Positions 1 through 5,682 of a stretch of DNA of 8,468 nucleotides are shown in pieces (the stretch's first letter is position 1; the number at the start of each line of letters is the position of its first letter). Location of the stretch: assembly GCA_009392675.1 (NCBI GenBank), contig VFFY01000174.1, forward strand, positions 1-8,468. Reading direction: 5' to 3'. The position numbers were made by a program, and so were the translations under genes. Below the pieces are notes generated by a model. It ran no database searches, was not told the origin of the DNA, and saw only the letters and a list, made by a program, of their open reading frames with translations. The stretch is from SAR202 cluster bacterium (GTDB taxonomy: Bacteria > Chloroflexota > Dehalococcoidia > Lucifugimonadales > UBA826).

Positions 1-1142
1 CCTGCTCTTTCCACTACAACCCAGTCTCCAATTCTCAGATCTTTGGATTCTATATAGTCCGCATTGTGCAAAGTTGCCTGTTTTATAATGACCCCTCCGA
101 CCTCCACGGGATCAAGTATGGCATAAGGGTTTATGCTTCCAGTTCTTCCTACATTTAACCTTATGTCTAAGAGTCTTGTTCGGGCCTGAACAGCCGGAAA
201 TTTATAAGCTGTCGCCCATCTCGGTTCCCTTCCTATAGTTCCTAAATGTTGTTGGTAATCCAGCCGGTTTACCTTCACAACGATTCCGTCACAGTCATAA
301 TCTAAGGATCCAAGGCTGTGGATCCAATTGGCATGGTATTCGATGACCTCTTGCGTATCTTTTGCTAAAACATTATTAGGGTTTATTTTGAACCCGAGGC
401 TTTTCAGATAATTCAAGGTCTCAAGTTGTGTTTTGAGGCTGTGGTCACTATCAGTTTGTGCTAATGAATATATGAAAATATCGAGAGGTCTGCCAGCTGT
501 CACATTGGAATCTAATTGTCGCAAGGAGCCGGCAGCGGTGTTTCGAGGATTAGCATAGGTTTGCAGTCCTTCCCGATCTCTACGCGCGTTAAATTTATCA
601 AATTCAGATTTCGGGAAATAAACCTCACCCCTAACTTCAAGGGTTTGTGGAAATTCTCCTTGTAATTGTAATGGGATGCTATAGATGGTTTTAAGGTTTA
701 AGGTTATATCCTCTCCTGCCATTCCATTTCCCCGCGTCGCACCTTGGATAAATAAACCATTCTCGTATCGTAACGATACTGCTAGTCCATCATATTTGAG
801 TTCACAGACCATTTCAAAATTTGTATCATCTAACATGGCGTAGAGTCGGTGGTACCATGCTGTTAAATCATCATCTGAGAAGGCGTTGGAAAGGCTAAGC
901 ATCGGTATTTCATGCGATATTTCTGAAAATCCAATAAGTGGTTCCGCACCTACTCTTTGTGTGGGAGATTGATTTGTAATTAGATCTGGGAAGCTATTTT
1001 CTATGCCTCGTAGTTCTGACATCAATTTGTCATATTGACCATCTTCAATTTCAGGGATATTTTCGACGAAATATAGGTAATTATGACGGTCTATTGCCGT
1101 CCTTAAGTGGGCTATTCTATTTTCGGCTTCTTTTCTATCCAT
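1..1142 (-). CDS. ligA: NAD-dependent DNA ligase LigA, N-terminal part (runs off window start)
   Basis: Seals nicks in duplex DNA during replication and repair, using NAD+ to form a ligase-AMP intermediate. I translated 380 codons from ATG at 1142; the 3' part lies outside the window (family length is about 670 residues). Seen: domain Ia NMN-binding region (NYLYFVENIPEIEDGQYD, about residues 21-38); adenylation motif ELKYDG with the candidate AMP-accepting Lys116; NPRNTAAGSLRQLD at about 198-211; DGIVVKVN (Lys290) and YKFP (Lys314), the same numbers as the E. coli active-site lysines; then VGRTG and the start of the OB fold (LRIGDWVVVERA). Oddity: the usual TRGDG is TRGNG at about 137-141. 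The start is supported by the N-terminal alignment and by a promoter about 30 bases upstream; the Shine-Dalgarno (GGGG, 4 bases before ATG) is poor. Divergent from the cysteine synthase gene. Identification is secure. Confidence 0.96.
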   Translation of the reverse strand, partial: MDRKEAENRIAHLRTAIDRHNYLYFVENIPEIEDGQYDKLMSELRGIENSFPDLITNQSPTQRVGAEPLIGFSEISHEIPMLSLSNAFSDDDLTAWYHRLYAMLDDTNFEMVCELKYDGLAVSLRYENGLFIQGATRGNGMAGEDITLNLKTIYSIPLQLQGEFPQTLEVRGEVYFPKSEFDKFNARRDREGLQTYANPRNTAAGSLRQLDSNVTAGRPLDIFIYSLAQTDSDHSLKTQLETLNYLKSLGFKINPNNVLAKDTQEVIEYHANWIHSLGSLDYDCDGIVVKVNRLDYQQHLGTIGREPRWATAYKFPAVQARTRLLDIRLNVGRTGSINPYAILDPVEVGGVIIKQATLHNADYIESKDLRIGDWVVVERA

Positions 1143-1163
1143 AAATCCCCGATCGGAGGTTTG

Positions 1164-1179
1164 GTTACTTCATAGTAAC
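1164..1179. repeat. Inverted repeat over ligA -10 box
   Basis: Perfect 6-bp arms GTTACT / AGTAAC around TCAT. The repeat covers the predicted ligA -10 box and start site, a typical place for a repressor operator, but arms this short can occur by chance. Confidence 0.35.
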
Positions 1180-1200
1180 TTGATGGAAAAAAGTGCTCAA
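1172..1200 (-). promoter_or_regulatory. Predicted sigma70 promoter of ligA
   Basis: Reading leftward, TTGAGC (1200-1195) is followed after 17 bases by TACTAT (1177-1172). This predicts transcription starting near 1165 and a leader of about 22 bases before the ligA ATG. Box match and spacing are seen; activity is inferred. Confidence 0.55.
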
Positions 1201-1231
1201 GGGCTCATACAGAAACATCACTTCCTTTTCC

Positions 1232-1256
1232 TCTGCTAGACTGCAAAATTAGCAGA
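1232..1256. repeat. Inverted repeat across -35 box and spacer of the cysteine synthase promoter
   Basis: Perfect 7-bp arms TCTGCTA (1232-1238) and TAGCAGA (1250-1256), 11 bases apart. There is no T-run after it on either strand, so it is not a terminator. Centre-to-centre geometry (about 18 bp) would suit a dimeric regulator such as one controlling sulfur or cysteine supply; the regulator is unknown. Confidence 0.4.
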
Positions 1257-1265
1257 AGATATACT
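1237..1265 (+). promoter_or_regulatory. Predicted sigma70 promoter of the cysteine synthase gene
   Basis: TAGACT (1237-1242), 17-base spacer, TATACT (1260-1265). Start of transcription would be near 1272, giving a leader of about 56 bases. Box matches are seen; use as promoter is inferred. Confidence 0.45.
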
Positions 1266-1270
1266 CATTG

Positions 1271-1300
1271 AGGAGATAGGGTTATTTCTCCTTTAATTTT
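1271..1300 (+). promoter_or_regulatory. Hairpin at the 5' end of the cysteine synthase leader
   Basis: AGGAGA (1271-1276) pairs perfectly with TCTCCT (1287-1292), plus a possible G-U pair outside, and is followed by TTAATTTTT. It begins at about the predicted transcription start, so it could stabilise the mRNA end or act as a weak terminator/attenuator. Stem is short; low confidence. Confidence 0.3.
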
Positions 1301-1327
1301 TGTTAAAACTAGAGGCCGACTAAGCAC

Positions 1328-2248
1328 TTGCCGTACGCTCAAAATATTCAAGATTTTGTAAATCAATATTCCGCCCTACAAGCTATCGGGAATACACCAT
1401 TGGTTAAACTGGATCTTCCGTGGGATATAGGTAATTCTTGTATCCACGCCAAGTTTGAACAGTTAAATCCGGGCGGGTCGATTAAAGATAGGCCGGTATT
1501 ACGGATGCTAGCAGAAGCCGTAATTTCTGGAAAATTGAAGCAAGGCAAAACTATTCTTGATGCTACGTCGGGCAATGCCGGGATAGCATATGCGATGGTT
1601 GGAGCGATTTTGGGATTTCCGGTTGAGTTGGTGATGCCAGAAAATGCCAGTGAAGAAAGGAAAAAGAGATTAAAGGCCCATGGTGCCAATCTTATATTTA
1701 CCGATGCACAGCTAGGATACGATGAAGCCTTATATGAGGTTAAAAGAAGATACGCTAAAAACCCCGATAAATATTTTTACTGTGACCAATATAGCAACAG
1801 CAGCAATCCATTGGCCCATTATGAAACTACGGCTGTAGAACTTTTGGAACAGGCTCCTTTTATTACCCATTTTGTTGGTGGGGTCGGCACTGGAGGAACT
1901 ATTAGCGGTATTGGTCGAAGGTTGAAAGAAACGGATCCGTCAATACAGGTGATTTGTATAGACTTTGAAGAATGGCCTGGAGTGGAAGGACTAAAACCGT
2001 TAAGCGAGGGGCATATTATCCCTGAGACCTTTGATAGTTCTGTGGTAGATCGTATGATTAACGTGGATGTTGTAGAAGGATATGAAATATCCAATGAATT
2101 GGCAAAGAGGGGAATTTTCGTAGGTCAGTCATCGGGGGCTTATTTGCTTGGTGCCAAGCAAGTGGCGGAGGAAATCAGATCTGGCCATGTAGTGACTATT
2201 TTCAATGATATCGGTGAACGATATTTTTCAACTTCCATGTGGGGATGA
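1328..2248 (+). CDS. cysM: Cysteine synthase family protein, CysM-like (PLP fold type II)
   Basis: Predicted to make L-cysteine from an activated serine (O-acetylserine, or O-phosphoserine in some CysM relatives) and a sulfur donor, in the cytoplasm, with pyridoxal phosphate. Seen: IGNTPLVKL at 20-28; NPGGSIKDR with Schiff-base Lys53; TSGNAG (80-85, usual TSGNTG) that binds the substrate carboxylate; phosphate loop GVGTGGT (185-191); GQSSGA (266-271, usual GISSGA). The stretch VDRMINVDVVEGYEISNEL followed by RGIFVGQSSG and the ending ERYFSTSMW resemble E. coli CysM more than CysK; 306 residues matches CysM. Donor specificity cannot be told. The start is TTG at 1328: an in-frame stop lies at 1310-1312 and no ATG or GTG lies between. 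The only Shine-Dalgarno (AGAGG, 1311-1315) is 12 bases away, so the start is less sure than the gene. Convergent with the aminotransferase, 62 bases between stops, with no clear terminator. Confidence 0.9.
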   Translation: MPYAQNIQDFVNQYSALQAIGNTPLVKLDLPWDIGNSCIHAKFEQLNPGGSIKDRPVLRMLAEAVISGKLKQGKTILDATSGNAGIAYAMVGAILGFPVELVMPENASEERKKRLKAHGANLIFTDAQLGYDEALYEVKRRYAKNPDKYFYCDQYSNSSNPLAHYETTAVELLEQAPFITHFVGGVGTGGTISGIGRRLKETDPSIQVICIDFEEWPGVEGLKPLSEGHIIPETFDSSVVDRMINVDVVEGYEISNELAKRGIFVGQSSGAYLLGAKQVAEEIRSGHVVTIFNDIGERYFSTSMWG

Positions 2249-2310
2249 GTTAAACGTTTTCTACGGTTTCAAATGTTTTGGCAGGATGTTTTTTCTGATT
2301 CCTATGCGAG

Positions 2311-3213
2311 TTACAGTCTAGAAAGATATTGTCCAGCAATGTCGATTCCAACCAATCCGCTATAGGCGTCTAGCAGTCTCGAAGTTAAAGGGCCTGGGAC
2401 CATTACTGAATCTCCGATGTTAGCTCCGTTAATCGATGATACAGGACAGATGCAAAAGCTAGTTGAGGTAACGAAGGCTTCATCGGCAGTGTAGGCATCA
2501 TACAAATCGATATCTGCTTCCCTAGTTTCAATACCGAGTTCTTGCGCAAGTTCAATAGTGGTAGATCTGCTGATACCTGCTAAGACAAACTGTTCCCTAG
2601 GGGTCACCACCACCCCATCTTTCACTATAAAAAAGTTGCTTCCCGGTCCCTCACAAAGATTTCCATTCATGTCTAAAAGAATTGGCCACCCATCTGGATT
2701 TTTGTCTTTCACTTCAAATTCTGCTTGAACAAGATTGGCGTAATTTTGTATTTTGGCTCTCGGGCTAAGAACCTCTGGAGGTGTTCTACGCACGGACGGG
2801 ACAACTACGGGCATTCCGTCCCTATAATACTTTGCGCGTGCTTTAAAGGGGAGTGGGACAGTTTCTACTATTATTGTTGGAGTTTCTCCGTCTGGGCTAG
2901 ATACTCCCCTAGAAACTCTTTGTGTGACCCAATAATCGTCGTCGTCGTTAATAAGGGGAAGATTAGTTTCAAGAATCTCCATAGTTATCCGAGCCATTTC
3001 AGTACGAGGCATTCCGGGATCCAGTCGAGCATACTTAAGAGAATTATAAAACCGATTAAGGTGTTCTTCTAGTTTGAAGATCCGATGTTTGAAGGTGCGG
3101 GTGGTATCAAATACGGAATATCCCTGTAGAAATCCTCGATCATGAATTGAGATGGAAGCGAGGCTTTCCTGTACTATTTTACCGTTTACATAAGCTACTC
3201 TTTCCGATACCAT
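2311..3213 (-). CDS. Aminotransferase class IV (branched-chain / (R)-amine transaminase-like)
   Basis: A PLP fold type IV aminotransferase that moves an amino group between an amino acid or amine and a 2-oxo acid. Numbering from the ATG at 3213 (300 residues, usual family length): AYVNGKIV near the N-terminus; RGFLQGYSVFDTTRTF and FKLEEHLNRF (about 26-56); SRG near 101-103; catalytic Lys154 in RAKIQNYANL; LCEGPGSNFF with Glu188 expected to bind the PLP ring nitrogen; then FVTSTSFCICPVSSING. Mixed signatures of branched-chain transaminases and of (R)-selective amine transaminases are visible, so the substrate stays open. A longer reading from TTG at 3219 is possible, but GGAG (3224-3221) lies 7 bases before the ATG and only 1 base before the TTG, so ATG is chosen. 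It sits 97 bases downstream of gyrB on the same strand; co-transcription depends on whether the palindrome between them terminates. Confidence 0.9.
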   Translation of the reverse strand: MVSERVAYVNGKIVQESLASISIHDRGFLQGYSVFDTTRTFKHRIFKLEEHLNRFYNSLKYARLDPGMPRTEMARITMEILETNLPLINDDDDYWVTQRVSRGVSSPDGETPTIIVETVPLPFKARAKYYRDGMPVVVPSVRRTPPEVLSPRAKIQNYANLVQAEFEVKDKNPDGWPILLDMNGNLCEGPGSNFFIVKDGVVVTPREQFVLAGISRSTTIELAQELGIETREADIDLYDAYTADEAFVTSTSFCICPVSSINGANIGDSVMVPGPLTSRLLDAYSGLVGIDIAGQYLSRL

Positions 3214-3220
3214 GATCAAT

Positions 3221-3224
3221 CTCC
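3221..3224 (-). promoter_or_regulatory. Ribosome binding site that decides the aminotransferase start
   Basis: GGAG read leftward, with 7 bases to ATG at 3213. The alternative TTG start at 3219 would be almost on top of it, so this site favours the 300-residue protein. Confidence 0.65.
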
Positions 3225-3302
3225 AGTCGTGAATACACCCTTTTATAACGATGCCGTCATCAGATCACAGATCATACCGGCTGGTCCAGTTTTTTCCAAA
3301 CA

Positions 3303-3330
3303 TAACCAACTTAGATATCTAAGTTGGTTA
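3303..3330. repeat. Perfect 28-bp palindrome over the gyrB stop codon (possible terminator)
   Basis: Half-site TAACCAACTTAGAT is followed at once by its exact reverse complement. It covers the last six gyrB codons (VTNLDI), the TAA and eight bases beyond. In RNA it would make a long hairpin with a tiny loop. In the gyrB direction it is followed by TGTTTGG, not a proper U-run, so a canonical intrinsic terminator is doubtful; mRNA 3'-end protection, weak termination or a protein site are alternatives. Confidence 0.75.
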
Positions 3331-5257
3331 CTTCCAGAGCGTGAGTTTGGATGAAGTTTCTCCTCGGTGCAACTTCATCTCCCATCAGTACAGTAAAGGT
3401 ATCATCTGCTATAACTGCATCAGTCACACCAACCTGCAACAACGTACGACTATCAGGATTCATAGTGGTGTTCCACAGCTGATCAGAGTTCATTTCACCC
3501 AAGCCTTTATAACGTTGGATATGAACATTTCTTTTTCCATCCAGTTGCCCAAGAACTTCTTCCCGTTCGGCATCTGTATAAACATACTGGTCTTTTCTCC
3601 CAACGGATATCTTGTACAGGGGAGGCTGAGCGATGTATAGGTGCCCGTGATGAATCAGCTCTGGCATGTGCCGGAAGAAAAAAGTCAGGAGTAGAGTACG
3701 TATGTGAGAGCCATCAACATCCGCATCACACATAATAATTACCCGGTGATATCTGAGTTTCTCAACATCGAAATCTTCATCAAGACCGGCCCCTATTGCT
3801 GTAATCATTGACCTGATGGCATCGTGTTCCACTATCTTATCTGCTCTAGCTTTTTCTACATTTAGGATTTTTCCCCACAGGGGTAGAATTGCTTGGAATC
3901 TTCTATTTCTGCCCATCTTTGCTGTACCGCCAGCTGAATCTCCTTCTACCAAGTAGATTTCACAAAGTGCCGGGTTTTTTTCGGAGCAATCAGCGAGTTT
4001 TCCTGGGAGGCCACCGCCATCCATAGCATTTTTACGGATAATTAACTCTCTGGCTTTTCTGGCAGCCTCTCTCGCCCGTTGTGAGGTCATGCATTTGTCG
4101 ATAATTGCCTTTGCCTCTTTAGGATTGTCCTCTAGGAATATTTGTAAGGCCTCTCCTAATACGGTCTCCACCTGAGTTCTTGCTTCTGGATTTCCGAGTT
4201 TGTTTTTTGTCTGTCCCTCAAATTGAGGATCTTTCAGTTTGACACTAATTACGGCTGTGAGGCCTTCCCTTGTGTCCTCTCCGGCAAGATTAGGTTCATT
4301 ATCTTTGATGAGTTTTGACTTCCTTCCAAAGTCATTTAACACTCGGGTTAGGGCTGACCTGAAACCGGTAACATGGGTCCCGCCATCTTCAGTGTTTATA
4401 CAGTTTGCAAAGGCATATACGAACTCGCTGTAGGAATCGTTGTATTGAAGGGCAACCTCAACTTTGGTACCCTCGAAATCTTTTTCTACGTAGATAGGTT
4501 CCTCGTGAACTACACCTCTTTTTTGATTAAGGCCTCTAACAAAACTAGATATACCTCCATCAAAATAGTAGGTTACTTCGTTATTCGGCCACCGGTTGGA
4601 GTGCCAGTCACTTTTAAAAGAAATTTCCAGACCTTTATTAAGGTATGCCATTTCCTTGAACCTGTTGGAAAGAACGGCAAAATCAAAGACTAGGTCACCA
4701 AATATATCGGTGTCTGGCATGAATTCAATGGTGGTACCAGTTTCACTGTTTTTGCCATCCGGATCGTTTTCTGAGGTCATTTCAGTCTGAGTGATGCCCC
4801 TGGAATATTCTTGCCGAAATATCTTCTCTTCTCTATAAACGGAAACTTTTACCCATTCAGATAAAGCATTTACAACCGAGGCGCCGACTCCGTGTAATCC
4901 ACCTGAAACCGCGTATGCTTTGCCTCCAAATTTTCCACCAGCATGCAGTGTGGTCATAACAGTTTCCACGGCGTTCATTCCTGTTGCTTGATGTTTATCG
5001 ACGGGGATTCCACGTCCGTCATCAGTAACTAATATAGAGCCATCTTCCTGAATAGTTACATTTACTGAGCTAGAGTATCCGCCCATAAATTCATCAACGC
5101 TATTATCGACGATTTCGTATATTAGATGGTGAAGGCCTCTTTGATCCGTGCTTCCAATGTACATACCTGGTCTTTTGCGGACCGCTTCCATACCTTCAAG
5201 GACTTGAATATCACTTGCCGAATATTGATCGTCATTTTGGGGTTTCAAAGTTGCCAT
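3311..5257 (-). CDS. gyrB: DNA gyrase subunit B
   Basis: ATPase subunit of gyrase (GyrA2GyrB2), which introduces negative supercoils. At 648 residues it is full length for the short bacterial type, without the large C-terminal insertion of E. coli GyrB. Seen in order: GHKL ATPase with EIVDNSVDE (48-56), DDGRGIP (79-85), GGLHGVGASVVNALS (119-133); transducer lysine in QTKNKLGNPE (349-358); TOPRIM with EGDSAGG (438-444), LPLWGKILNVEKAR and CDADVDGSHIRTLL; C-terminal QRYKGLGEMN and conserved ending LDI. Trp461 sits where E. coli has Lys447 and many bacteria have Arg. ATG at 5257 has GGGAG 8 bases upstream and matches the family N-terminus (DIQVLEGMEAVRKRPGMYIG). gyrA is not next to it here. Identification is secure. 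Confidence 0.98.
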   Translation of the reverse strand: MATLKPQNDDQYSASDIQVLEGMEAVRKRPGMYIGSTDQRGLHHLIYEIVDNSVDEFMGGYSSSVNVTIQEDGSILVTDDGRGIPVDKHQATGMNAVETVMTTLHAGGKFGGKAYAVSGGLHGVGASVVNALSEWVKVSVYREEKIFRQEYSRGITQTEMTSENDPDGKNSETGTTIEFMPDTDIFGDLVFDFAVLSNRFKEMAYLNKGLEISFKSDWHSNRWPNNEVTYYFDGGISSFVRGLNQKRGVVHEEPIYVEKDFEGTKVEVALQYNDSYSEFVYAFANCINTEDGGTHVTGFRSALTRVLNDFGRKSKLIKDNEPNLAGEDTREGLTAVISVKLKDPQFEGQTKNKLGNPEARTQVETVLGEALQIFLEDNPKEAKAIIDKCMTSQRAREAARKARELIIRKNAMDGGGLPGKLADCSEKNPALCEIYLVEGDSAGGTAKMGRNRRFQAILPLWGKILNVEKARADKIVEHDAIRSMITAIGAGLDEDFDVEKLRYHRVIIMCDADVDGSHIRTLLLTFFFRHMPELIHHGHLYIAQPPLYKISVGRKDQYVYTDAEREEVLGQLDGKRNVHIQRYKGLGEMNSDQLWNTTMNPDSRTLLQVGVTDAVIADDTFTVLMGDEVAPRRNFIQTHALEVTNLDI

Positions 5258-5411
5258 TTGCGAATCTCCCTAAAAAGAGCCTGTTGAGCCGATTATAGAT
5301 CTGCTTGCACCTACGGATGCGTTCTTTGTAAAAATAGGGCGGAGGATTGCCGTCTCTGAGACGAATATGTGGGCACATATGCCCGGTATGAGTGGTTGAT
5401 GTAGTAACCAT
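5232..5411 (-). CDS. Possible small basic protein, 59 codons, overlapping the gyrB start
   Basis: I do not recognise this protein. From ATG 5411 the frame is open for 59 codons and ends at TGA 5234-5232, inside gyrB, in a different frame from it (26-base overlap). The peptide begins MVTTSTTHTGHMCPHIRLRD, has a proline/aromatic stretch (NPPPYFYKER, 22-31) and a basic, probably helical middle (RIRRCKQIYNRLNRL). Cys13, His15 and Cys35 are isolated candidates for metal binding, no more. For: a good promoter ends about 21 bases upstream (TTGAGT, 18 bases, TAGAAT), the same layout as ligA. Against: only a weak Shine-Dalgarno (AGAGA, 7 bases before ATG), and an open frame of this length can occur by chance. 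If real, gyrB would be its downstream partner. Confidence 0.35.
   Translation of the reverse strand: MVTTSTTHTGHMCPHIRLRDGNPPPYFYKERIRRCKQIYNRLNRLFLGRFANGNFETPK
5292..5297 (-). promoter_or_regulatory. Perfect -10 box close to gyrB
   Basis: TATAAT read leftward, 34 bases before the gyrB ATG, predicting a leader of about 28 bases. No TTGACA-like box lies at 16-18 bases upstream, so it is either activator-dependent or a chance match inside the possible small ORF. Confidence 0.35.
5351..5380. repeat. Two adjacent short inverted repeats upstream of gyrB
   Basis: CGTCTC-T-GAGACG (5351-5363) is followed after one base by ATATGTG-GG-CACATAT (5365-5380). Both are perfect. They could be paired operator sites or consecutive RNA hairpins in a gyrB leader; if the 59-codon ORF is real they lie inside it. 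Confidence 0.35.
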
Positions 5412-5438
5412 GAGAAAGTCTCTAATTTCACGATTTTA

Positions 5439-5468
5439 ATTCTAGCAGAATCATGATGGTTTACTCAA
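5439..5468 (-). promoter_or_regulatory. Predicted promoter toward the small ORF and gyrB
   Basis: Reading leftward: TTGAGT (5468-5463), 18 bases, TAGAAT (5444-5439); start of transcription near 5432. An inverted repeat ATTCT-AGC-AGAAT (5439-5451) covers the -10 box, echoing the ligA promoter arrangement. It could serve the small ORF, gyrB, or both. Confidence 0.5.
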
Positions 5469-5540
5469 GCGTAATTTGTTCCTAATCTTAGCCAAAATAT
5501 TTACCCGAATTTGGAGTATCTGCATTGCTATTGACTTAAT

Positions 5541-5549
5541 TGATAAAAT
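5541..5549 (+). promoter_or_regulatory. Extended -10 promoter candidate for the P1 hydrolase leader
   Basis: TGATAAAAT fits TGn followed by a -10 box with five of six consensus bases; no good -35 box is seen, as is common for extended -10 promoters. A start near 5556 would give a leader of about 123 bases, or a terminated RNA of about 110 bases. TTGACT at 5531 is too close to serve as its -35. Confidence 0.4.
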
Positions 5550-5604
5550 TGGTCTTCGCAGCCAACCTTTAAAGAGATAGTGAGCCTTGAGGAAATGTAT
5601 TTTT

Positions 5605-5682
5605 ATGCGGATGGAAAATGATTTATTAAAGGCCTGCTATTTTCAAAGAAAGCAGGCCTTATTTTTTGGTATGAAAATATGA
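5605..5682 (+). CDS. Leader ORF of 25 codons running through the terminator and coupled to the P1 gene
   Basis: The frame opens at ATG 5605 (second ATG at 5611), begins MRMENDLLK, reads through both arms and the T-run of the terminator hairpin without a stop, and ends FFGMKI with TGA at 5680-5682. That stop overlaps the P1 gene ATG (5679) as ATGA, the classic arrangement for translational coupling. GAGG (5589-5592) is the only ribosome site, 12 bases before the ATG, so initiation would be weak. The P1 gene itself has no Shine-Dalgarno, which fits coupling. The function, if any, is probably regulatory rather than the peptide itself. Short length means chance cannot be excluded. Confidence 0.4.
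   Translation: MRMENDLLKACYFQRKQALFFGMKI
5629..5667 (+). terminator. Strong intrinsic terminator just before the P1 hydrolase gene
   Basis: Perfect 10-bp stem AAGGCCTGCT (5629-5638) / AGCAGGCCTT (5651-5660), 12-base loop, then A and six T. It ends 11 bases before the ATG at 5679. No annotated + strand gene lies upstream, so it must end either a short RNA or the leader of the P1 gene (attenuation). In the opposite direction the tail is only TTTAATAAAT, weaker. Confidence 0.85.

Larger units (their letters stand above)
5258..5678. other. 420-bp divergent intergenic region between gyrB and the P1 hydrolase gene
   Basis: Leftward elements: the TTGAGT/TAGAAT promoter, the possible 59-codon ORF, tandem inverted repeats and a TATAAT box. 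Rightward elements: the extended -10 box, a 25-codon leader ORF and an intrinsic terminator. The stretch about 5470-5540 shows only AT-rich sequence with no gene. I looked for tRNA, T-box and known riboswitch signatures and recognised none. Confidence 0.6.

Noticed and set aside
121..136. GCATAA-GGGT-TTATGC inverted repeat in ligA
   Set aside because: Six-bp arms, inside coding sequence, chance level.
765..779. Palindrome GTATCGT-A-ACGATAC in ligA
   Set aside because: Seven-bp arms of this kind are expected about once in a window this size.
1363..1689. Open frame antisense to the cysteine synthase gene
   Set aside because: Shadow of a clearly conserved gene; the peptide has no recognisable motif and no ribosome site.
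2288..2295. T-run between the two convergent genes as an intrinsic terminator
   Set aside because: No stem of useful length lies directly before it on either strand.
5595..5621. Alternative tiny leader peptide MYFYADGK before the terminator
   Set aside because: GAGG is only two bases from its ATG and the downstream gene has no link to aromatic amino acids; the 25-codon frame with the ATGA overlap fits better.
5258..5678. tRNA, T-box or known riboswitch in the gyrB/P1 spacer
   Set aside because: No cloverleaf, no T-box consensus and no riboswitch core recognised; only attenuator-like pairing is seen.
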